Assembly: GCA_009783975.1 (NCBI GenBank)
Contig: WRCL01000038.1
Coordinates: forward strand, 1-9,630
Length of the DNA stretch: 9,630 bases
Direction: 5' to 3'
Origin: Micrococcales bacterium
GTDB taxonomy: Bacteria > Actinomycetota > Actinomycetes > Actinomycetales > Cellulomonadaceae
The notes under the pieces were generated by a model. The model was not told the origin of the DNA, searched no databases, and saw only the letters and a program-made list of their open reading frames with translations. The number at the start of each line of letters is the position of its first letter. The stretch's first letter is position 1. Made by a program: the position numbers and the translations under genes. Shown one piece after another: positions 1-8,290 of the stretch.

Positions 1-1
1 C

Positions 2-76
2 CTGGGCATGACCAGCCCGGTACGATACGAGCACGACCACTACTCGGCCCTCGCCCGAGAGCCGAGACCCGCATAG
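2..76 (+). CDS. C-terminal tail of an upstream gene, possibly truA (partial)
   Basis: Reading from base 2 gives 24 residues ending at TAG 74-76 (tail ...[17 protein letters not shown]). Third codon positions in this frame are mostly G or C, as in the real genes here; the alternative open frame from base 1 lacks that bias. The window cuts off everything upstream. In many actinobacteria truA (tRNA pseudouridine synthase) precedes rplM, and TruA proteins end in a loosely similar pattern (GLT..V.Y..D..LA.R), so truA is a guess from synteny and weak resemblance. The coding call is moderate; the identity is weak. Confidence 0.4.
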   Translation: MGMTSPVRYEHDHYSALAREPRPA

Positions 77-220
77 GAGCGGCACGAAACCTCGGACGCT
101 TCAAAGTGCCCAAGGTGCCGGGGTAACGGAGGGGGTTGAGGTTGGGCGGTTGACGCCAGGCGGCCCGGCGTTGGCTGGGGGCCGATCCAGCTGCTGGTGG
201 GCGGGTCGCAGCCGCGTGCG
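77..220. other. Intergenic stretch upstream of the rplM promoter
   Basis: No convincing gene is seen here. The stretch is G-rich around 127-150, with three closely spaced GGTTG-like words. A TTGACG hexamer at 150-155 looks like a -35 box, but no AT-rich -10 box follows at the right distance. A short inverted repeat (CGGCAC 81-86 with GTGCCG 116-121) has a long loop and no T tract, so it is a poor terminator. Confidence 0.4.
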
Positions 221-249
221 TTGCTGTTGGCCGGACGGCCCGGTATCGT
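221..249 (+). promoter_or_regulatory. Predicted sigma-70-type promoter for rplM-rpsI
   Basis: TTGCTG at 221-226 and TATCGT at 244-249 are separated by exactly 17 bp. They fit the -35 and -10 boxes of a housekeeping sigma factor (TTGnnn and TAnnnT). Transcription would begin near 256, leaving a leader of about 220 nt before rplM. This is the best promoter-like pair seen between the upstream stop and rplM. The call rests on pattern and position only. Confidence 0.5.
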
Positions 250-476
250 ATCCCCGTCGTGCGTCCGAGCGCGCGCGCCGGTGGCTTCTCACCACCGTGG
301 CGCTGGAGCTGGACCTGGTGTTCCCACTCACCGGGCCGTGGGCAGCCCGACACCGCACCGACTGGTGTGTCGCTGGGTGCTGTGCGACCACGGCTGTGGA
401 CACATGTGAAGACCACGCTGGGGAGCACGCCGCCTGGACCGCACCGTCGGCCCACACGAACGAGAAAGCTACAGAC
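250..476 (+). promoter_or_regulatory. Long hairpin-rich 5' leader of rplM
   Basis: About 220 nt separate the predicted promoter from the rplM start, and no gene is evident inside. Hand folding finds consecutive hairpins: 279-297 (CGGTGG/CCACCG, 6 bp, 7-nt loop); 314-335 (7 bp with one wobble); 348-372 (CGACAC/GTGTCG plus ACC/GGT around a GACT loop); and 381-404 (TGTG/CACA plus CCAC/GTGG around GGCT). An alternative stem 332-349 (CGGGC/GCCCG) cannot form together with 314-335 or 348-372. L13 operons in other bacteria are known to be controlled through their leader RNA. A regulatory leader here is inferred, not shown. Confidence 0.4.
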
Positions 477-926
477 GTGCGCACCTACACCCCCAAGGCG
501 GGCGAGGTCGAGCGAACCTGGTACGTCATCGACGCGACTGATGTCGTCCTGGGCCGGCTCGCCAGCCAGGCCGCCACGCTGCTGCGTGGCAAGCACAAGG
601 CGGCGTTCGCCCGCCACATCGACACCGGTGACTTCGTCATCGTCGTCAACGCGGAGAAGGTTGCCCTGACCGGCACCAAGCGGGAGACGAAGATGGCCTA
701 CCGGCACTCGGGCTACCCCGGCGGCCTGCGGGCCGTCCCGGTCGGCGAGCTGCTGGACAAGCACCCGACCAGGGTGATCGAGAAAGCTGTCGCTGGGATG
801 CTGCCCAAGACCTCCCTGGGTCGCCAGCAGCTGAAGAAGCTCAAGGTGTACGCCGGTCCGCAGCACCCGCACACCGCCCAACAACCGCAGCCCTACGAGC
901 TGACGCAGGTCGCGCAGCAGGCGTGA
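477..926 (+). CDS. rplM: 50S ribosomal protein L13
   Basis: L13 is an early-assembling protein of the large ribosomal subunit that binds 23S rRNA. The product is 149 aa, close to the usual 142-150. Family landmarks are present: WYVIDA (15-20), LGRLAS (25-30), HSGYPGGL (77-84), [11 protein letters not shown] (101-111), LGR (114-116) and LKVYAG..HPH (122-132). The GTG at 477 is chosen because it gives the standard N-terminus ([15 protein letters not shown]) and has a purine-rich GAGAAAG 8 nt upstream. The frame stays open back to 150, but that extension has no family support. The stop overlaps a GTG in the next reading frame (GTGA, 923-926), and rpsI follows closely, as is nearly universal for this pair. 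Confidence 0.97.
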   Translation: MRTYTPKAGEVERTWYVIDATDVVLGRLASQAATLLRGKHKAAFARHIDTGDFVIVVNAEKVALTGTKRETKMAYRHSGYPGGLRAVPVGELLDKHPTRVIEKAVAGMLPKTSLGRQQLKKLKVYAGPQHPHTAQQPQPYELTQVAQQA

Positions 927-961
927 GCCGGCGCGACGACGACGAGAACAAGAGGAACCTC

Positions 962-1456
962 GTGGCAGAAACCCCTGTGGCGGAGATCACCGCCGAGACT
1001 GACGAACAGACCCCGACCAGCTATACCTCCGAGACTGAGGCCCCCACCGGCCGCGGGCAGTCGCTCACCGCGCCTGGCCGGGCGCTGGGGCGGCGCAAGC
1101 AGGCGGTGGCCCGCGTCCGGCTGATCCCCGGGACGGGGCAGTGGACGATCAACGGCCGCGCCCTGGAGGACTACTTCCCGAACAAGGTCCACCAGCAGCT
1201 CGTGGGTTCACCGCTGAAAGTGGTGGACGTCGAGGGCCGGTTCGACATCGTCGCCCGGATCACCGGTGGTGGGGTCTCCGGCCAGGCCGGTGCCTTGCGC
1301 CTGGGGATCGCCCGGGCGCTGAACGCGATCGACGCTGAGCACAACCGGGCCGCGCTGAAGAAAGCTGGTTTCCTCACACGTGACGCCCGTGTGGTCGAGC
1401 GCAAGAAGGCCGGGCTGAAGAAGGCCCGCAAGGCCCCGCAGTACTCCAAGCGCTGA
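962..1456 (+). CDS. rpsI: 30S ribosomal protein S9
   Basis: S9 belongs to the small-subunit head, and its C-terminal tail reaches the P-site tRNA. The product is 164 aa. The first 40 or so residues are acidic and low in complexity, an extension typical of actinobacterial S9. The conserved body follows: [12 protein letters not shown] (43-54), [19 protein letters not shown] (102-120) and the basic tail [12 protein letters not shown] (153-164). The GTG at 962 is chosen because AGAGGA (951-956) lies 5 nt upstream and the product begins MAETPVAE, a family-like start. An in-frame GTG at 923 overlapping the rplM stop would add 13 residues and has no clear ribosome binding site. It is co-transcribed with rplM and followed by a strong terminator. 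Confidence 0.97.
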   Translation: MAETPVAEITAETDEQTPTSYTSETEAPTGRGQSLTAPGRALGRRKQAVARVRLIPGTGQWTINGRALEDYFPNKVHQQLVGSPLKVVDVEGRFDIVARITGGGVSGQAGALRLGIARALNAIDAEHNRAALKKAGFLTRDARVVERKKAGLKKARKAPQYSKR

Positions 1457-1462
1457 GCGCAT

Positions 1463-1500
1463 CCCGCCCGGTCCTGTTGTTCGGGACCGGGCGGGTCTGT
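1463..1500 (+). terminator. Intrinsic terminator after rpsI
   Basis: A perfect 12-bp stem (CCCGCCCGGTCC at 1463-1474 with GGACCGGGCGGG at 1484-1495) encloses a 9-nt loop. It starts 6 bases after the rpsI stop. Only a weak T-rich tail (TCTGT, 1496-1500) follows, which is common in high-GC actinobacteria. It separates the ribosomal operon from glmM. Confidence 0.85.
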
Positions 1501-1537
1501 ACCCACGGCAGGGGCGCCTACGGTCGAAGGAGTCGCA

Positions 1538-2887
1538 ATGGCTGCACTGTTCGGGACGGATGGAATCCGGGGCCTGGCGAACCGGGACGTCACCGCTGAG
1601 CTGGCGCTGGACCTGTCTGTTGCTGCCGCCCACGTGCTGGCAACCAAAGGCGTGTTCGAAGGGCACCGTCCCCGCGCGGTCGTCGGACGCGACTCGCGCG
1701 CCTCGGGGGAGTTCTTGTCCGCGGCGGTCACCGCCGGGCTCGCCTCGGCGGGGGTCGACGTCATCGACGTCGGGGTTCTGCCCACCCCGGCCGTGGCCTA
1801 CCTCACCGGGCATATCGGTGTCGACCTGGGTGTGGTGCTGTCCGCCTCGCACAACCCGATGCCTGACAACGGGATCAAGTTCCTCGCCGCGGGCGGGTAC
1901 AAGCTTGACGACGAGCTGGAGTCGGCGATCGAGGCGCGCCTCGGCGAACAGTGGGCCCGTCCCGTCGGCGCAGACGTCGGGCGTATCCGCGTGGACACCG
2001 GCCGGGCCGGCGCCCAGTACGTCGAGCACCTGGTCGACACGGTGCGCTACCCGTTGCACGGGCTGCGTATCGCCGTGGACTGCGCCAACGGCGCGGCCAG
2101 CGAGGTCGGCCCCGAAGCGTTGCGCGACGCGGGGGCCGATGTCGTGGTCATCAACGCCTCACCGGACGGGCGCAACGTCAACGAGAAGTGCGGGTCGACG
2201 CACCCTGAACAGCTCCAGGTCGCGACGGTGGCCGCCGGGGCGGACCTTGGGGTCGCGTTCGACGGGGACGCCGACCGGTGCATCGCCGTGGACCACCGTG
2301 GTGTCATCGTCGACGGCGACCAGATCATGGCGACCCTGGCGATCGCCCTGCACGAACGCGGGTCGCTGGTCAAGGACACCCTCGTCATCACGGTGATGAG
2401 CAACCTGGGGTTGCGCCTGGCGATGACCGAGGCAGGTATCACCTGCGTGGACACGGCCGTGGGGGACCGGCACGTGCTCGAGGCGATGCGCACAGGCGGG
2501 TACGTCCTGGGCGGCGAGCAGTCCGGGCACATCATCTTCTCCCGGTACGCGACCACCGGCGACGGGGTGCTCACCGCGCTGCAGCTCTCCTCGCGTGTGG
2601 CCTCGACCGGTTCGACGCTCGCCGAGCTCGCCTCGGTGGTGCGGCGCCTGCCGCAGACCCTCGTCAACGTCTCTGGGGTCGACCGCAAAGGTGTCGACAC
2701 CGATGCCACCCTCGCCGAGGCTGTCGACCGTGCGAACACCGAGCTGGGGGAGACCGGCCGGGTGCTGCTGCGCCCGTCAGGCACCGAACCTCTGGTGCGG
2801 GTCATGGTCGAGGCTGCCACCCAGACCGACGCTGAACGGGTCGCCCACGAGCTCGCCGACGTCGTGCGCGAACGCCTGTCGCTGTGA
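1538..2887 (+). CDS. glmM: Phosphoglucosamine mutase
   Basis: GlmM interconverts glucosamine-6-phosphate and glucosamine-1-phosphate, the step between GlmS and GlmU on the route to UDP-GlcNAc and peptidoglycan. The 449-aa product is full length. It carries FGTDGIRG (5-12), the phosphoserine loop SASHNP (102-107, catalytic serine S104, corresponding to E. coli S102), the Mg-binding loop DGDADR (242-247) and the sugar-phosphate loop RPSGTEP (412-418). The ATG at 1538 has AAGGAG 5 nt upstream. The gene follows the ribosomal terminator, the common actinobacterial order rplM-rpsI-glmM. Its stop overlaps the GTG of def by 4 bases. A promoter is expected in 1496-1527, but none is convincing. Confidence 0.97.
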   Translation: MAALFGTDGIRGLANRDVTAELALDLSVAAAHVLATKGVFEGHRPRAVVGRDSRASGEFLSAAVTAGLASAGVDVIDVGVLPTPAVAYLTGHIGVDLGVVLSASHNPMPDNGIKFLAAGGYKLDDELESAIEARLGEQWARPVGADVGRIRVDTGRAGAQYVEHLVDTVRYPLHGLRIAVDCANGAASEVGPEALRDAGADVVVINASPDGRNVNEKCGSTHPEQLQVATVAAGADLGVAFDGDADRCIAVDHRGVIVDGDQIMATLAIALHERGSLVKDTLVITVMSNLGLRLAMTEAGITCVDTAVGDRHVLEAMRTGGYVLGGEQSGHIIFSRYATTGDGVLTALQLSSRVASTGSTLAELASVVRRLPQTLVNVSGVDRKGVDTDATLAEAVDRANTELGETGRVLLRPSGTEPLVRVMVEAATQTDAERVAHELADVVRERLSL

Positions 2888-3525
2888 GGCTCGCCGACCA
2901 GGTCGCACAGCTGCTCGACGGTGCCGGCGACGACGGTGTCGCCCCGATCGTCGTCGCTGGTGACCCGGTCTTGCGTACCGCGGCCACCTTGTACGACGGC
3001 GAGCTGGACCGCGCCACGTTCGCCGCGTTGGTCGCCCTCATGCGCCGCACGATGCACAAAGCCCCCGGGGTGGGCCTGGCCGCGCCGCAGATCGGCCTGG
3101 GCCTGGCCCTGGCCGTCGTCGAAGACCCCGGCGTCGACCACCCAGACCTCGCCGTCGCACGTGAACGGTTCCCGCTGGAGTTCCGTGTGCTGGTCAACCC
3201 CCGGTGCGAACCGGTCGGCGACTGCCAGGTCGGGTTCTACGAAGGGTGCCTGTCGGTGCCCGGGTACGCCGCGGTCGTCGCACGGTTCCGCCAGGTCCAC
3301 CTCACCTGCGTCGACGACGACGGGATGCCGGTCGACGAGGTGCTCACCGGCTGGCCCGCCCGGATCGTCCAGCACGAGACCGACCACCTGGTGGGCACCT
3401 TGTACGTCGACCGGGCCCAACCGCGTTCGCTGGCCGCGTCGGCCAGCTGGGGCGGGCACTGGGCAGCCGAGCCCGTCCCGCGCACCGCCGCGGCCGAGCT
3501 CGGCTTCTCGATAGAGGACTCATGA
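2884..3525 (+). CDS. def: Peptide deformylase
   Basis: Def removes the formyl group from the N-terminal methionine of new proteins; it is a cytoplasmic metalloenzyme. The 213-aa product has all three family motifs: [10 protein letters not shown] (62-71), EGCLSVP (120-126, metal ligand C122) and QHETDHL (163-169, ligands H164 and H168, catalytic E165). The product is slightly longer than the common 165-190 aa because of an N-terminal lead of about 20 residues and a C-terminal tail after 175. The GTG start lies inside the glmM stop (GTGA, 2884-2887), implying coupled translation. There is no fmt neighbour, unlike the classical def-fmt pair, so this could be one of several def copies; that cannot be tested here. 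Confidence 0.95.
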   Translation: MRLADQVAQLLDGAGDDGVAPIVVAGDPVLRTAATLYDGELDRATFAALVALMRRTMHKAPGVGLAAPQIGLGLALAVVEDPGVDHPDLAVARERFPLEFRVLVNPRCEPVGDCQVGFYEGCLSVPGYAAVVARFRQVHLTCVDDDGMPVDEVLTGWPARIVQHETDHLVGTLYVDRAQPRSLAASASWGGHWAAEPVPRTAAAELGFSIEDS

Positions 3526-4262
3526 CCACCGCACCGTTCTTGTTCCTGGGGATCCGCGCCGAGGACGTCGCCGCGGACGACGAGTACGACGCGTTCGTGC
3601 GTGCTGGGGGCCTGACCCCCGACCAGCTGCACCGGGTGCGCCTGGAGGCCGCGCCGCTGGGCCCGGTGGACCTGGGTGCGTACTCCGGGGTGCTGCTCGG
3701 CGGCGGGTCGTTCTGCGTCAGCGACCCGGTGACGACCAAGTCGCCGACACAGCTGCGCGTCGAGGCTGATATCGACCGGCTGCTCGCCGACGTCCTGGCC
3801 AACGACGTGCCGTTCCTGGGGTGCTGCTACGGGATCGGGGCGCTGGGCCGGCATGTGGGGGCGCTCGTCGACCGGACCTACCCCGAACCGGTCTCAGGGG
3901 TGGCGGTGCACGTGACCCCCGACGGGGCCGCCGACCCGGTGTTCGCCACGTGCGGGCCACAGTTCTACGCGTTCACCGGGCACAAAGAAGCGGTGACGGC
4001 ACTGCCGGCCCACGCGGTGCTGCTCGCGACCGGTGACCGCGCCCCAGTCCAGGCGTTCCGGGTGGGCCGGGCGTACGCGACGCAGTTCCACCCCGAGCTG
4101 GACCTGGCCGGTCTGGAGCTGCGGATGCACACCTACGCCCAGTTCGGGTACTTCGCCCCCGACGAGCTTGACGACATCCTCGCCGAAGCGGCTGTGTCGG
4201 GGGTTGGTGCGCTGCCACCGGTGCTGCGCCAGTTCGTCGACGAGCACATCCGTCCCGCGTGA
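3522..4262 (+). CDS. Class I glutamine amidotransferase domain protein (GuaA-type)
   Basis: This is a 246-aa stand-alone glutaminase domain of the class I (triad) family. Such domains release ammonia from glutamine for a partner synthase, or act on gamma-glutamyl substrates. The nucleophile elbow is GCCYG (100-104), with C102 as catalytic cysteine. The histidine and glutamate are in QFHPE (188-192: H190, E192), and GHKEA (153-157) is the segment typical of GMP-synthase-like members. No synthase or ligase domain is attached, and no obvious partner enzyme lies nearby, so the acceptor substrate is unknown. The ATG overlaps the def stop (ATGA, 3522-3525), and AGAGGA lies 3 nt upstream. The long open frame upstream of 3522 is antisense-like shadow over def. 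Confidence 0.88.
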   Translation: MTTAPFLFLGIRAEDVAADDEYDAFVRAGGLTPDQLHRVRLEAAPLGPVDLGAYSGVLLGGGSFCVSDPVTTKSPTQLRVEADIDRLLADVLANDVPFLGCCYGIGALGRHVGALVDRTYPEPVSGVAVHVTPDGAADPVFATCGPQFYAFTGHKEAVTALPAHAVLLATGDRAPVQAFRVGRAYATQFHPELDLAGLELRMHTYAQFGYFAPDELDDILAEAAVSGVGALPPVLRQFVDEHIRPA

Positions 4263-4314
4263 GGCCCAACCCGTCGTACCCTGTGCCCGCGGGGCGAACA
4301 CGGAGGAGCACCAG

Positions 4315-4944
4315 GTGGACCAGCTAGACGCGTGGGCCCAGGGGCTGGTCGCCACGCCATGGGTGTTCGCGGTGGTGTTCGTGTTCGCGTTCGTCGACGC
4401 GTTCTTCCCGCCGATCCCCAGCGAGTCGGTGATCATCGCGATGGCAGCGATCTGGAGCACCACCGGGGAACCGGCCCTCGCCGTGGTGTTCCTCGCCGCA
4501 GCCGGCGGGGCGTTCTGCGGTGACCAGGCGACCTACCAGGTCGGGCGGCTCGTCTCGCTGCGCCGGGTGTGGTGGTTCCGCCGGCCCCGGGGGCAAGGCG
4601 CGCTCGACTGGGCCGAACAGGCCCTAGCCCGCCGTGGGGCGGCGTTCATCATCGCCGCCCGGTACATCCCCGTGGGCCGAGTCGCGGTCAACGTCGTCGC
4701 CGGGGCGCTGCGCTACCACCTGCCGCGGTTCATGGCGGTCGACGCGGTTGCCTGCACGATGTGGGCGGCGTACTCGGTGGCGATCGGGGTCGTCGCCGGC
4801 CAGGCGCTGGGTGACTACCCGTTCGCTGCGGTCGTCGCAGGGGTCGCCGGTGGGGCGACGATCGGGATCGTCGTCGACCTCACCCTGCGGCGTCTGCGCC
4901 CACCAGGACCTGCACCAGGACCGCCGCCGGACGCGAGGTCATAG
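4315..4944 (+). CDS. DedA family membrane protein
   Basis: This is a 209-aa polytopic inner-membrane protein of the DedA/VTT (SNARE-associated) family. Members act in lipid flipping, undecaprenyl-phosphate recycling or proton-dependent membrane homeostasis; which role applies here is unknown. Family marks are the re-entrant motif FFPPIPSE (30-37, acidic E37) and the second motif [17 protein letters not shown] (114-130, R116 and R122). Hydrophobic segments lie at about 12-34, 52-70, 108-131, 142-163 and 169-190. A proline-rich cytosolic tail (195-205) follows. The GTG at 4315 has GGAGG 8 nt upstream. The gene is 52 bp after the amidotransferase. A lone TACCCT at 4277-4282 could be a -10 box but has no -35 partner. 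Its end overlaps the convergent coaA by 6 bp. Confidence 0.92.
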   Translation: MDQLDAWAQGLVATPWVFAVVFVFAFVDAFFPPIPSESVIIAMAAIWSTTGEPALAVVFLAAAGGAFCGDQATYQVGRLVSLRRVWWFRRPRGQGALDWAEQALARRGAAFIIAARYIPVGRVAVNVVAGALRYHLPRFMAVDAVACTMWAAYSVAIGVVAGQALGDYPFAAVVAGVAGGATIGIVVDLTLRRLRPPGPAPGPPPDARS

Positions 4945-5874
4945 CTTGCGCAGACGCACACCGGTGATGCGGTGGTCGGCGTCCTTGCACAGCACCAACG
5001 TCGCCCGGGCACGGGTCGGGCTGATGTTCTGCACGAGGTTCGGGGCGTTGATGTCGTCCCAGATCTGCCCGGCCACACCGGTGGCCTCGTCGTCGCTGAG
5101 CCCGACGTACCGGCCGAAGTAGGCCCCTGGCTGGGCGAACGCGGTGCTGCGCAACGACAAGAACCGTTCGACGTACCAGCGGCGGATATCGGCGGTGCGT
5201 GCGTCGACATAGATCGAGAAGTCGAAGTAGTCGCTCACCGCGACATTTGACCGCCCTGTGGTCCGCGCCGGCTGCAGCACGTTGAGGCCTTCGACGATGA
5301 GCACGTCGGGCTGGCGCACGACGACCTGCTCACCAGGGACGATGTCATAGGTCGTGTGGTCGTACACCGGAGCGCGCACCTCGCCCACCCCCGCTTTGAC
5401 CTGTGCGACGAACCGCAGCAACGCACGCCGGTCGTAGGACTCGGGAAAGCCTTTGCGGCCCATGAGCCCGCGTCGGGTCAGCTCGTCGTTGGGGAACAAG
5501 AACCCGTCGGTCGTCACCAGCTCGACCTTCGGGGTCGCCGGCCACCGCGCGATGAGCTCGCGCAGCAACCGCGCCGTCGTGGACTTGCCGACCGCGACCG
5601 ACCCGGCGATCCCGATGACGAACGGGGTACGTTCGCTCGTCTCGCCCAAGAACGCCGCCGTCGCCCCGTGCAGCCCGTGCGTCGCCCCGATGTACAGGTC
5701 GAGCAGACGTGACAGCGGCCGGTACACCACATCGACCTCGTTCAGGTCGATCGGTTCGCCGATGCCACGCAGACGCCGCACGTCCTCGGCGGTCAGCGGC
5801 AGCGGGGTCGAGGCGGACAACCGCGCCCAGTCGTCCCGGGCGAGGTCCACGTACGGCGAGACGGCGGAGCCCAC
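4939..5874 (-). CDS. coaA: Type I pantothenate kinase
   Basis: CoaA phosphorylates pantothenate with ATP, the first step of coenzyme A synthesis, and is usually feedback-inhibited by CoA. The product is 311 aa, the usual type I length (M. tuberculosis 312). It shows the P-loop GSVAVGKST (91-99), TTDGFL (121-126), RKGFPESYD (140-148), [11 protein letters not shown] (171-181) and VEGLNVLQ (194-201), and ends RLRKL as actinobacterial homologues do. The GTG at 5874 is chosen because it puts SPYV at residues 6-9, close to its place in relatives. An in-frame ATG at 5961 would run past the glmS start. No good Shine-Dalgarno sits before 5874, so the mRNA may be leaderless. It is divergent from glmS and convergent with dedA. 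Confidence 0.95.
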   Translation of the reverse strand: MGSAVSPYVDLARDDWARLSASTPLPLTAEDVRRLRGIGEPIDLNEVDVVYRPLSRLLDLYIGATHGLHGATAAFLGETSERTPFVIGIAGSVAVGKSTTARLLRELIARWPATPKVELVTTDGFLFPNDELTRRGLMGRKGFPESYDRRALLRFVAQVKAGVGEVRAPVYDHTTYDIVPGEQVVVRQPDVLIVEGLNVLQPARTTGRSNVAVSDYFDFSIYVDARTADIRRWYVERFLSLRSTAFAQPGAYFGRYVGLSDDEATGVAGQIWDDINAPNLVQNISPTRARATLVLCKDADHRITGVRLRKL

Positions 5875-5880
5875 GTCCTG

Positions 5881-5886
5881 ATTGTG
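5881..5886 (-). promoter_or_regulatory. Possible -10 box of a leaderless coaA promoter
   Basis: On the minus strand CACAAT ends 6 nt before the coaA GTG. That is the spacing expected if transcription starts at the start codon itself. It keeps the two most important -10 bases (A at position 2, T at position 6), but the first base is C and no -35 box is clear. This is a weak call, supported mainly by the lack of a usable ribosome binding site. Confidence 0.25.
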
Positions 5887-5937
5887 CCCTATGGGCCGCC
5901 CGGGTCGCCTTCGACGGTCCTCGCCGGTGCTGCGCCG

Positions 5938-5943
5938 TACGAT
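5938..5943 (+). promoter_or_regulatory. -10 box of a probable leaderless glmS promoter
   Basis: TACGAT (TAnnnT type) ends 7 nt before the glmS ATG at 5951, so +1 would fall on or next to the start codon. No Shine-Dalgarno sequence lies between it and the ATG. Leaderless mRNAs are common in actinobacteria. No good -35 box is seen; TTCGAC at 5910-5915 is too far upstream (22 bp). This arrangement leaves no room for a glmS ribozyme. Confidence 0.45.
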
Positions 5944-5950
5944 GGTCCCC

Positions 5951-7804
5951 ATGTGCGGCATCGTGGGATACGTCGGCAGCGGTCCGGCCAGTGGTCGTCC
6001 GTTGGAGGTTGTCGTCGAGGGGCTGCGCCGTCTGGAGTACCGCGGCTACGACTCCGCTGGTGTGGCCGTCGTCACACCCGACGGCCTGCAGATGGCGAAG
6101 AAGGCGGGCAAGCTCGTCAACCTCGCGACCCAGCTGGGCACGCACCCGCTGGCCCCTGGGACCGCGGCGATCGGGCACACCCGGTGGGCGACCCATGGCG
6201 GCCCGACCGACGACAACGCCCACCCGCACGTCAGCGGCGACCTCGCGGTCATCCACAACGGGATCGTGGAGAACTTCGCCACGCTCAAGGCTGAGCTCGT
6301 CGCCGACGGCGACGGGTTCGCCTCGGAGACCGACACCGAGGTCGTCGCCCACCTGCTCGACCGTGCCTACCAGGCGACCGGTGACCTCACCGCGGCGATG
6401 CGCGAGGTCGTCGTGCGCCTCGACGGGACGTTCACGTTGCTGGCTGTCCACGCCGCCCAGCCCCGCACCGTCGTCGGTGCCCGGCACGACTCACCGCTGG
6501 TCGTCGGCCTGGGCGACGGGGAGAACTTCTTGGGTTCGGACGTCGTGGCGTTCATCGCCCACACCAACCAGGCCATGGAGCTGGGCCAGGACGAGATCGT
6601 CACGATCACCCCCACCACGGTCGAGGTCACCGACTTTGCCGGGCGCCCTGCGCACGCCCGCCAGTACACCGTGGACTGGGACGCCAAAGCCGCTGAGAAA
6701 GGCGGTTTCCGCTCGTTCATGGACAAGGAGATCGCTGACGAGCCCCAGGCTGTGGCCGACACCTTGCTCAGCCGCACGGACGTGTCTGGCGCGTTGGTGC
6801 TCGACGAGATCCGCATCTCCGAGTCGGTGCTGCGCGCGGTGAACAAGATCGTCGTCGTCGCGTGCGGCACCGCCGCGTACGCCGGGCACGTGGCCAAGTA
6901 CGCCATCGAGCACTGGTGCCGCATCCCGGTGGAGGTCGAGCTCGCGCACGAGTTCCGCTACCGCGACCCTGTCGTCGACGAACGGACCCTCGTCGTGGCG
7001 ATCTCCCAGTCCGGGGAGACGATGGACACGCTCATGGCGGTGCGGTACGCCCGTGAGCAGGGCAGCGCGACGTTGTCGATCGTCAACACCCACGGGTCGA
7101 CGATCCCGCGTGAGTCTGACGCGGTGCTGTACACCCACGCCGGCCCGGAGATCGCCGTGGCGTCGACCAAGGCGTTCTTGGCCCAGATCACCGCGGCGTA
7201 CCTGCTCGGGCTGTACCTGGCCCAGCTGCGCGGGACGTTGTTCCCCGACGAGGTCGTCGCCAAGCTCGCTGAGCTGCGCGCCATGCCCGACAAGGTCCAG
7301 ACCGTCTTGGACCGCTGCGACCTGGTCCAAGAGATCGCCCGGTGGATGGCCGACACCCCCACCGTGTTGTTCTTGGGCCGCCACGTGGGCTACCCCGTGG
7401 CGATGGAAGGGGCCCTGAAGCTCAAAGAGCTGGCGTACATCCACGCTGAGGGGTTCGCCGCCGGTGAGCTCAAGCACGGCCCGATCGCGCTCATCGAACC
7501 TGGTCAGCCGGTGTTCGTCATCGTGCCTTCCCCACGCGGACGGCACTCGCTGCACTCGAAGGTCGTGTCGAACATCCAAGAGATCCGCGCCCGGGGTGCA
7601 CGGACCCTCGTCATCGCCGAGGACGACGACGAGGCGGTCGTGCCGTTCGCTGACGTCGTGTTCCGCGTGCCGCAGTGCCCCACGTTGCTCGCACCGCTGC
7701 TCGCGGTCGTGCCGCTGCAGATCTTCGCCTGCGAGCTTGCCCACGCCAAAGGCCTGGACGTCGACCAGCCGCGCAACCTCGCCAAGTCCGTCACGGTCGA
7801 ATAG
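5951..7804 (+). CDS. glmS: Glutamine-fructose-6-phosphate aminotransferase (isomerizing)
   Basis: GlmS makes glucosamine-6-phosphate from fructose-6-phosphate and glutamine, the entry step to amino-sugar and cell-wall synthesis. The 617-aa product is full length. The N-terminal amidotransferase begins MCGIVGYVG, so removal of Met exposes the catalytic cysteine. It includes RGYDSAG (31-37) and [11 protein letters not shown] (75-85). Two sugar-isomerase domains follow: SIS1 about 295-425 (CGTAAYAG 305-312, SQSGET 352-357, ASTKAF 404-409) and SIS2 about 460-600 ([18 protein letters not shown] 476-493, H498). The tail LAKSVTVE supplies the conserved active-site lysine K612. The ATG at 5951 is chosen because Cys must be residue 2; ATGs at 5882 and 5942 in the same frame would bury it. 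Confidence 0.97.
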   Translation: MCGIVGYVGSGPASGRPLEVVVEGLRRLEYRGYDSAGVAVVTPDGLQMAKKAGKLVNLATQLGTHPLAPGTAAIGHTRWATHGGPTDDNAHPHVSGDLAVIHNGIVENFATLKAELVADGDGFASETDTEVVAHLLDRAYQATGDLTAAMREVVVRLDGTFTLLAVHAAQPRTVVGARHDSPLVVGLGDGENFLGSDVVAFIAHTNQAMELGQDEIVTITPTTVEVTDFAGRPAHARQYTVDWDAKAAEKGGFRSFMDKEIADEPQAVADTLLSRTDVSGALVLDEIRISESVLRAVNKIVVVACGTAAYAGHVAKYAIEHWCRIPVEVELAHEFRYRDPVVDERTLVVAISQSGETMDTLMAVRYAREQGSATLSIVNTHGSTIPRESDAVLYTHAGPEIAVASTKAFLAQITAAYLLGLYLAQLRGTLFPDEVVAKLAELRAMPDKVQTVLDRCDLVQEIARWMADTPTVLFLGRHVGYPVAMEGALKLKELAYIHAEGFAAGELKHGPIALIEPGQPVFVIVPSPRGRHSLHSKVVSNIQEIRARGARTLVIAEDDDEAVVPFADVVFRVPQCPTLLAPLLAVVPLQIFACELAHAKGLDVDQPRNLAKSVTVE

Positions 7805-7830
7805 CCCGTGCCGGCGACCGGGAGGACGAG

Positions 7831-8175
7831 GTGATCGTCGCGGTGGGTGTCGACGTCGTCGACATGGACCGGTTCGCTGCCAGCCTCGTGCGTGTTCCCC
7901 GGCTGCGTGACCGGCTGTTCACCGCAGACGAACGTCACCTGCCCGACCAGTCGCTGGCTGCCCGTTTCGCCGCGAAAGAAGCCGTGGCCAAAGCCCTCGG
8001 GGCGCCGGGGGACCTGCGCTGGCACGACTGCGCTGTGACGTCCGGTGGGCCACCGGCGTTGCTGCTCACCGGTACCGTCGCGGCGCGCGCCGCCGAGCTC
8101 GGGATCACCTGCTGGCACCTGTCGTTGTCCCACGACGGTGGCCTCGCTGTGGCCTTCGTCGTCGCCGAACGCTGA
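7831..8175 (+). CDS. acpS: Holo-[acyl-carrier-protein] synthase
   Basis: AcpS transfers 4'-phosphopantetheine from CoA to a serine of acyl carrier protein, activating fatty-acid synthesis. The product is 114 aa, typical of the small trimeric AcpS type. Mg ligands are visible in [10 protein letters not shown] (6-15, D8) and [14 protein letters not shown] (44-57, E50). The C-terminal [17 protein letters not shown] (97-113) is the usual ending. The GTG at 7831 has GGAGG 5 nt upstream and follows the glmS stop by 26 bp, so the two are probably one operon. In many actinobacteria acpS is followed by a NAD(P)H-hydrate repair gene (nnr) and alr; here none follows within the window. Confidence 0.95.
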   Translation: MIVAVGVDVVDMDRFAASLVRVPRLRDRLFTADERHLPDQSLAARFAAKEAVAKALGAPGDLRWHDCAVTSGGPPALLLTGTVAARAAELGITCWHLSLSHDGGLAVAFVVAER

Positions 8176-8220
8176 CCAGCGACGAACTCACACGATCAGG
8201 GGATGTATGCCCGCGATGGG

Positions 8221-8236
8221 TGTGACAAATACCACA
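8221..8236. promoter_or_regulatory. CRP/GlxR-like operator
   Basis: The 16-bp site TGTGACAAATACCACA matches the CRP-family consensus TGTGA-N6-TCACA at 9 of 10 defined positions. With one extra base on each side it forms GTGTG-N8-CACAC. It sits 45 bp after acpS and about 60 bp before the structured region that starts at 8291. It is far from the next protein gene (8700). A factor of the Crp/GlxR type would be the expected binder; none is encoded in the window. Confidence 0.4.
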
Positions 8237-8290
8237 CTGGCAGGGAAGGGTCCAGGTGAGCGGGGGTGAAGGGATGTTCTGGCTTGGCCT

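Noticed and set aside
150..155. TTGACG as a -35 box of the rplM promoter
   Set aside because: No TAnnnT hexamer lies 16-19 bp downstream; the TTGCTG/TATCGT pair at 221-249 is better.
150..476. N-terminal extension of the L13 frame back to an ATG at 150
   Set aside because: L13 homologues begin at the MRTYTPK segment. The extension would give 258 aa, lacks family-like sequence and crosses the predicted promoter.
2047..3459. Minus-strand open frame of 470 aa over glmM and def
   Set aside because: It is antisense to two strongly recognised genes and shows no domain of its own.
5875..5950. glmS ribozyme or riboswitch before glmS
   Set aside because: There is no space for one between the divergent genes, and the glmS transcript appears leaderless.
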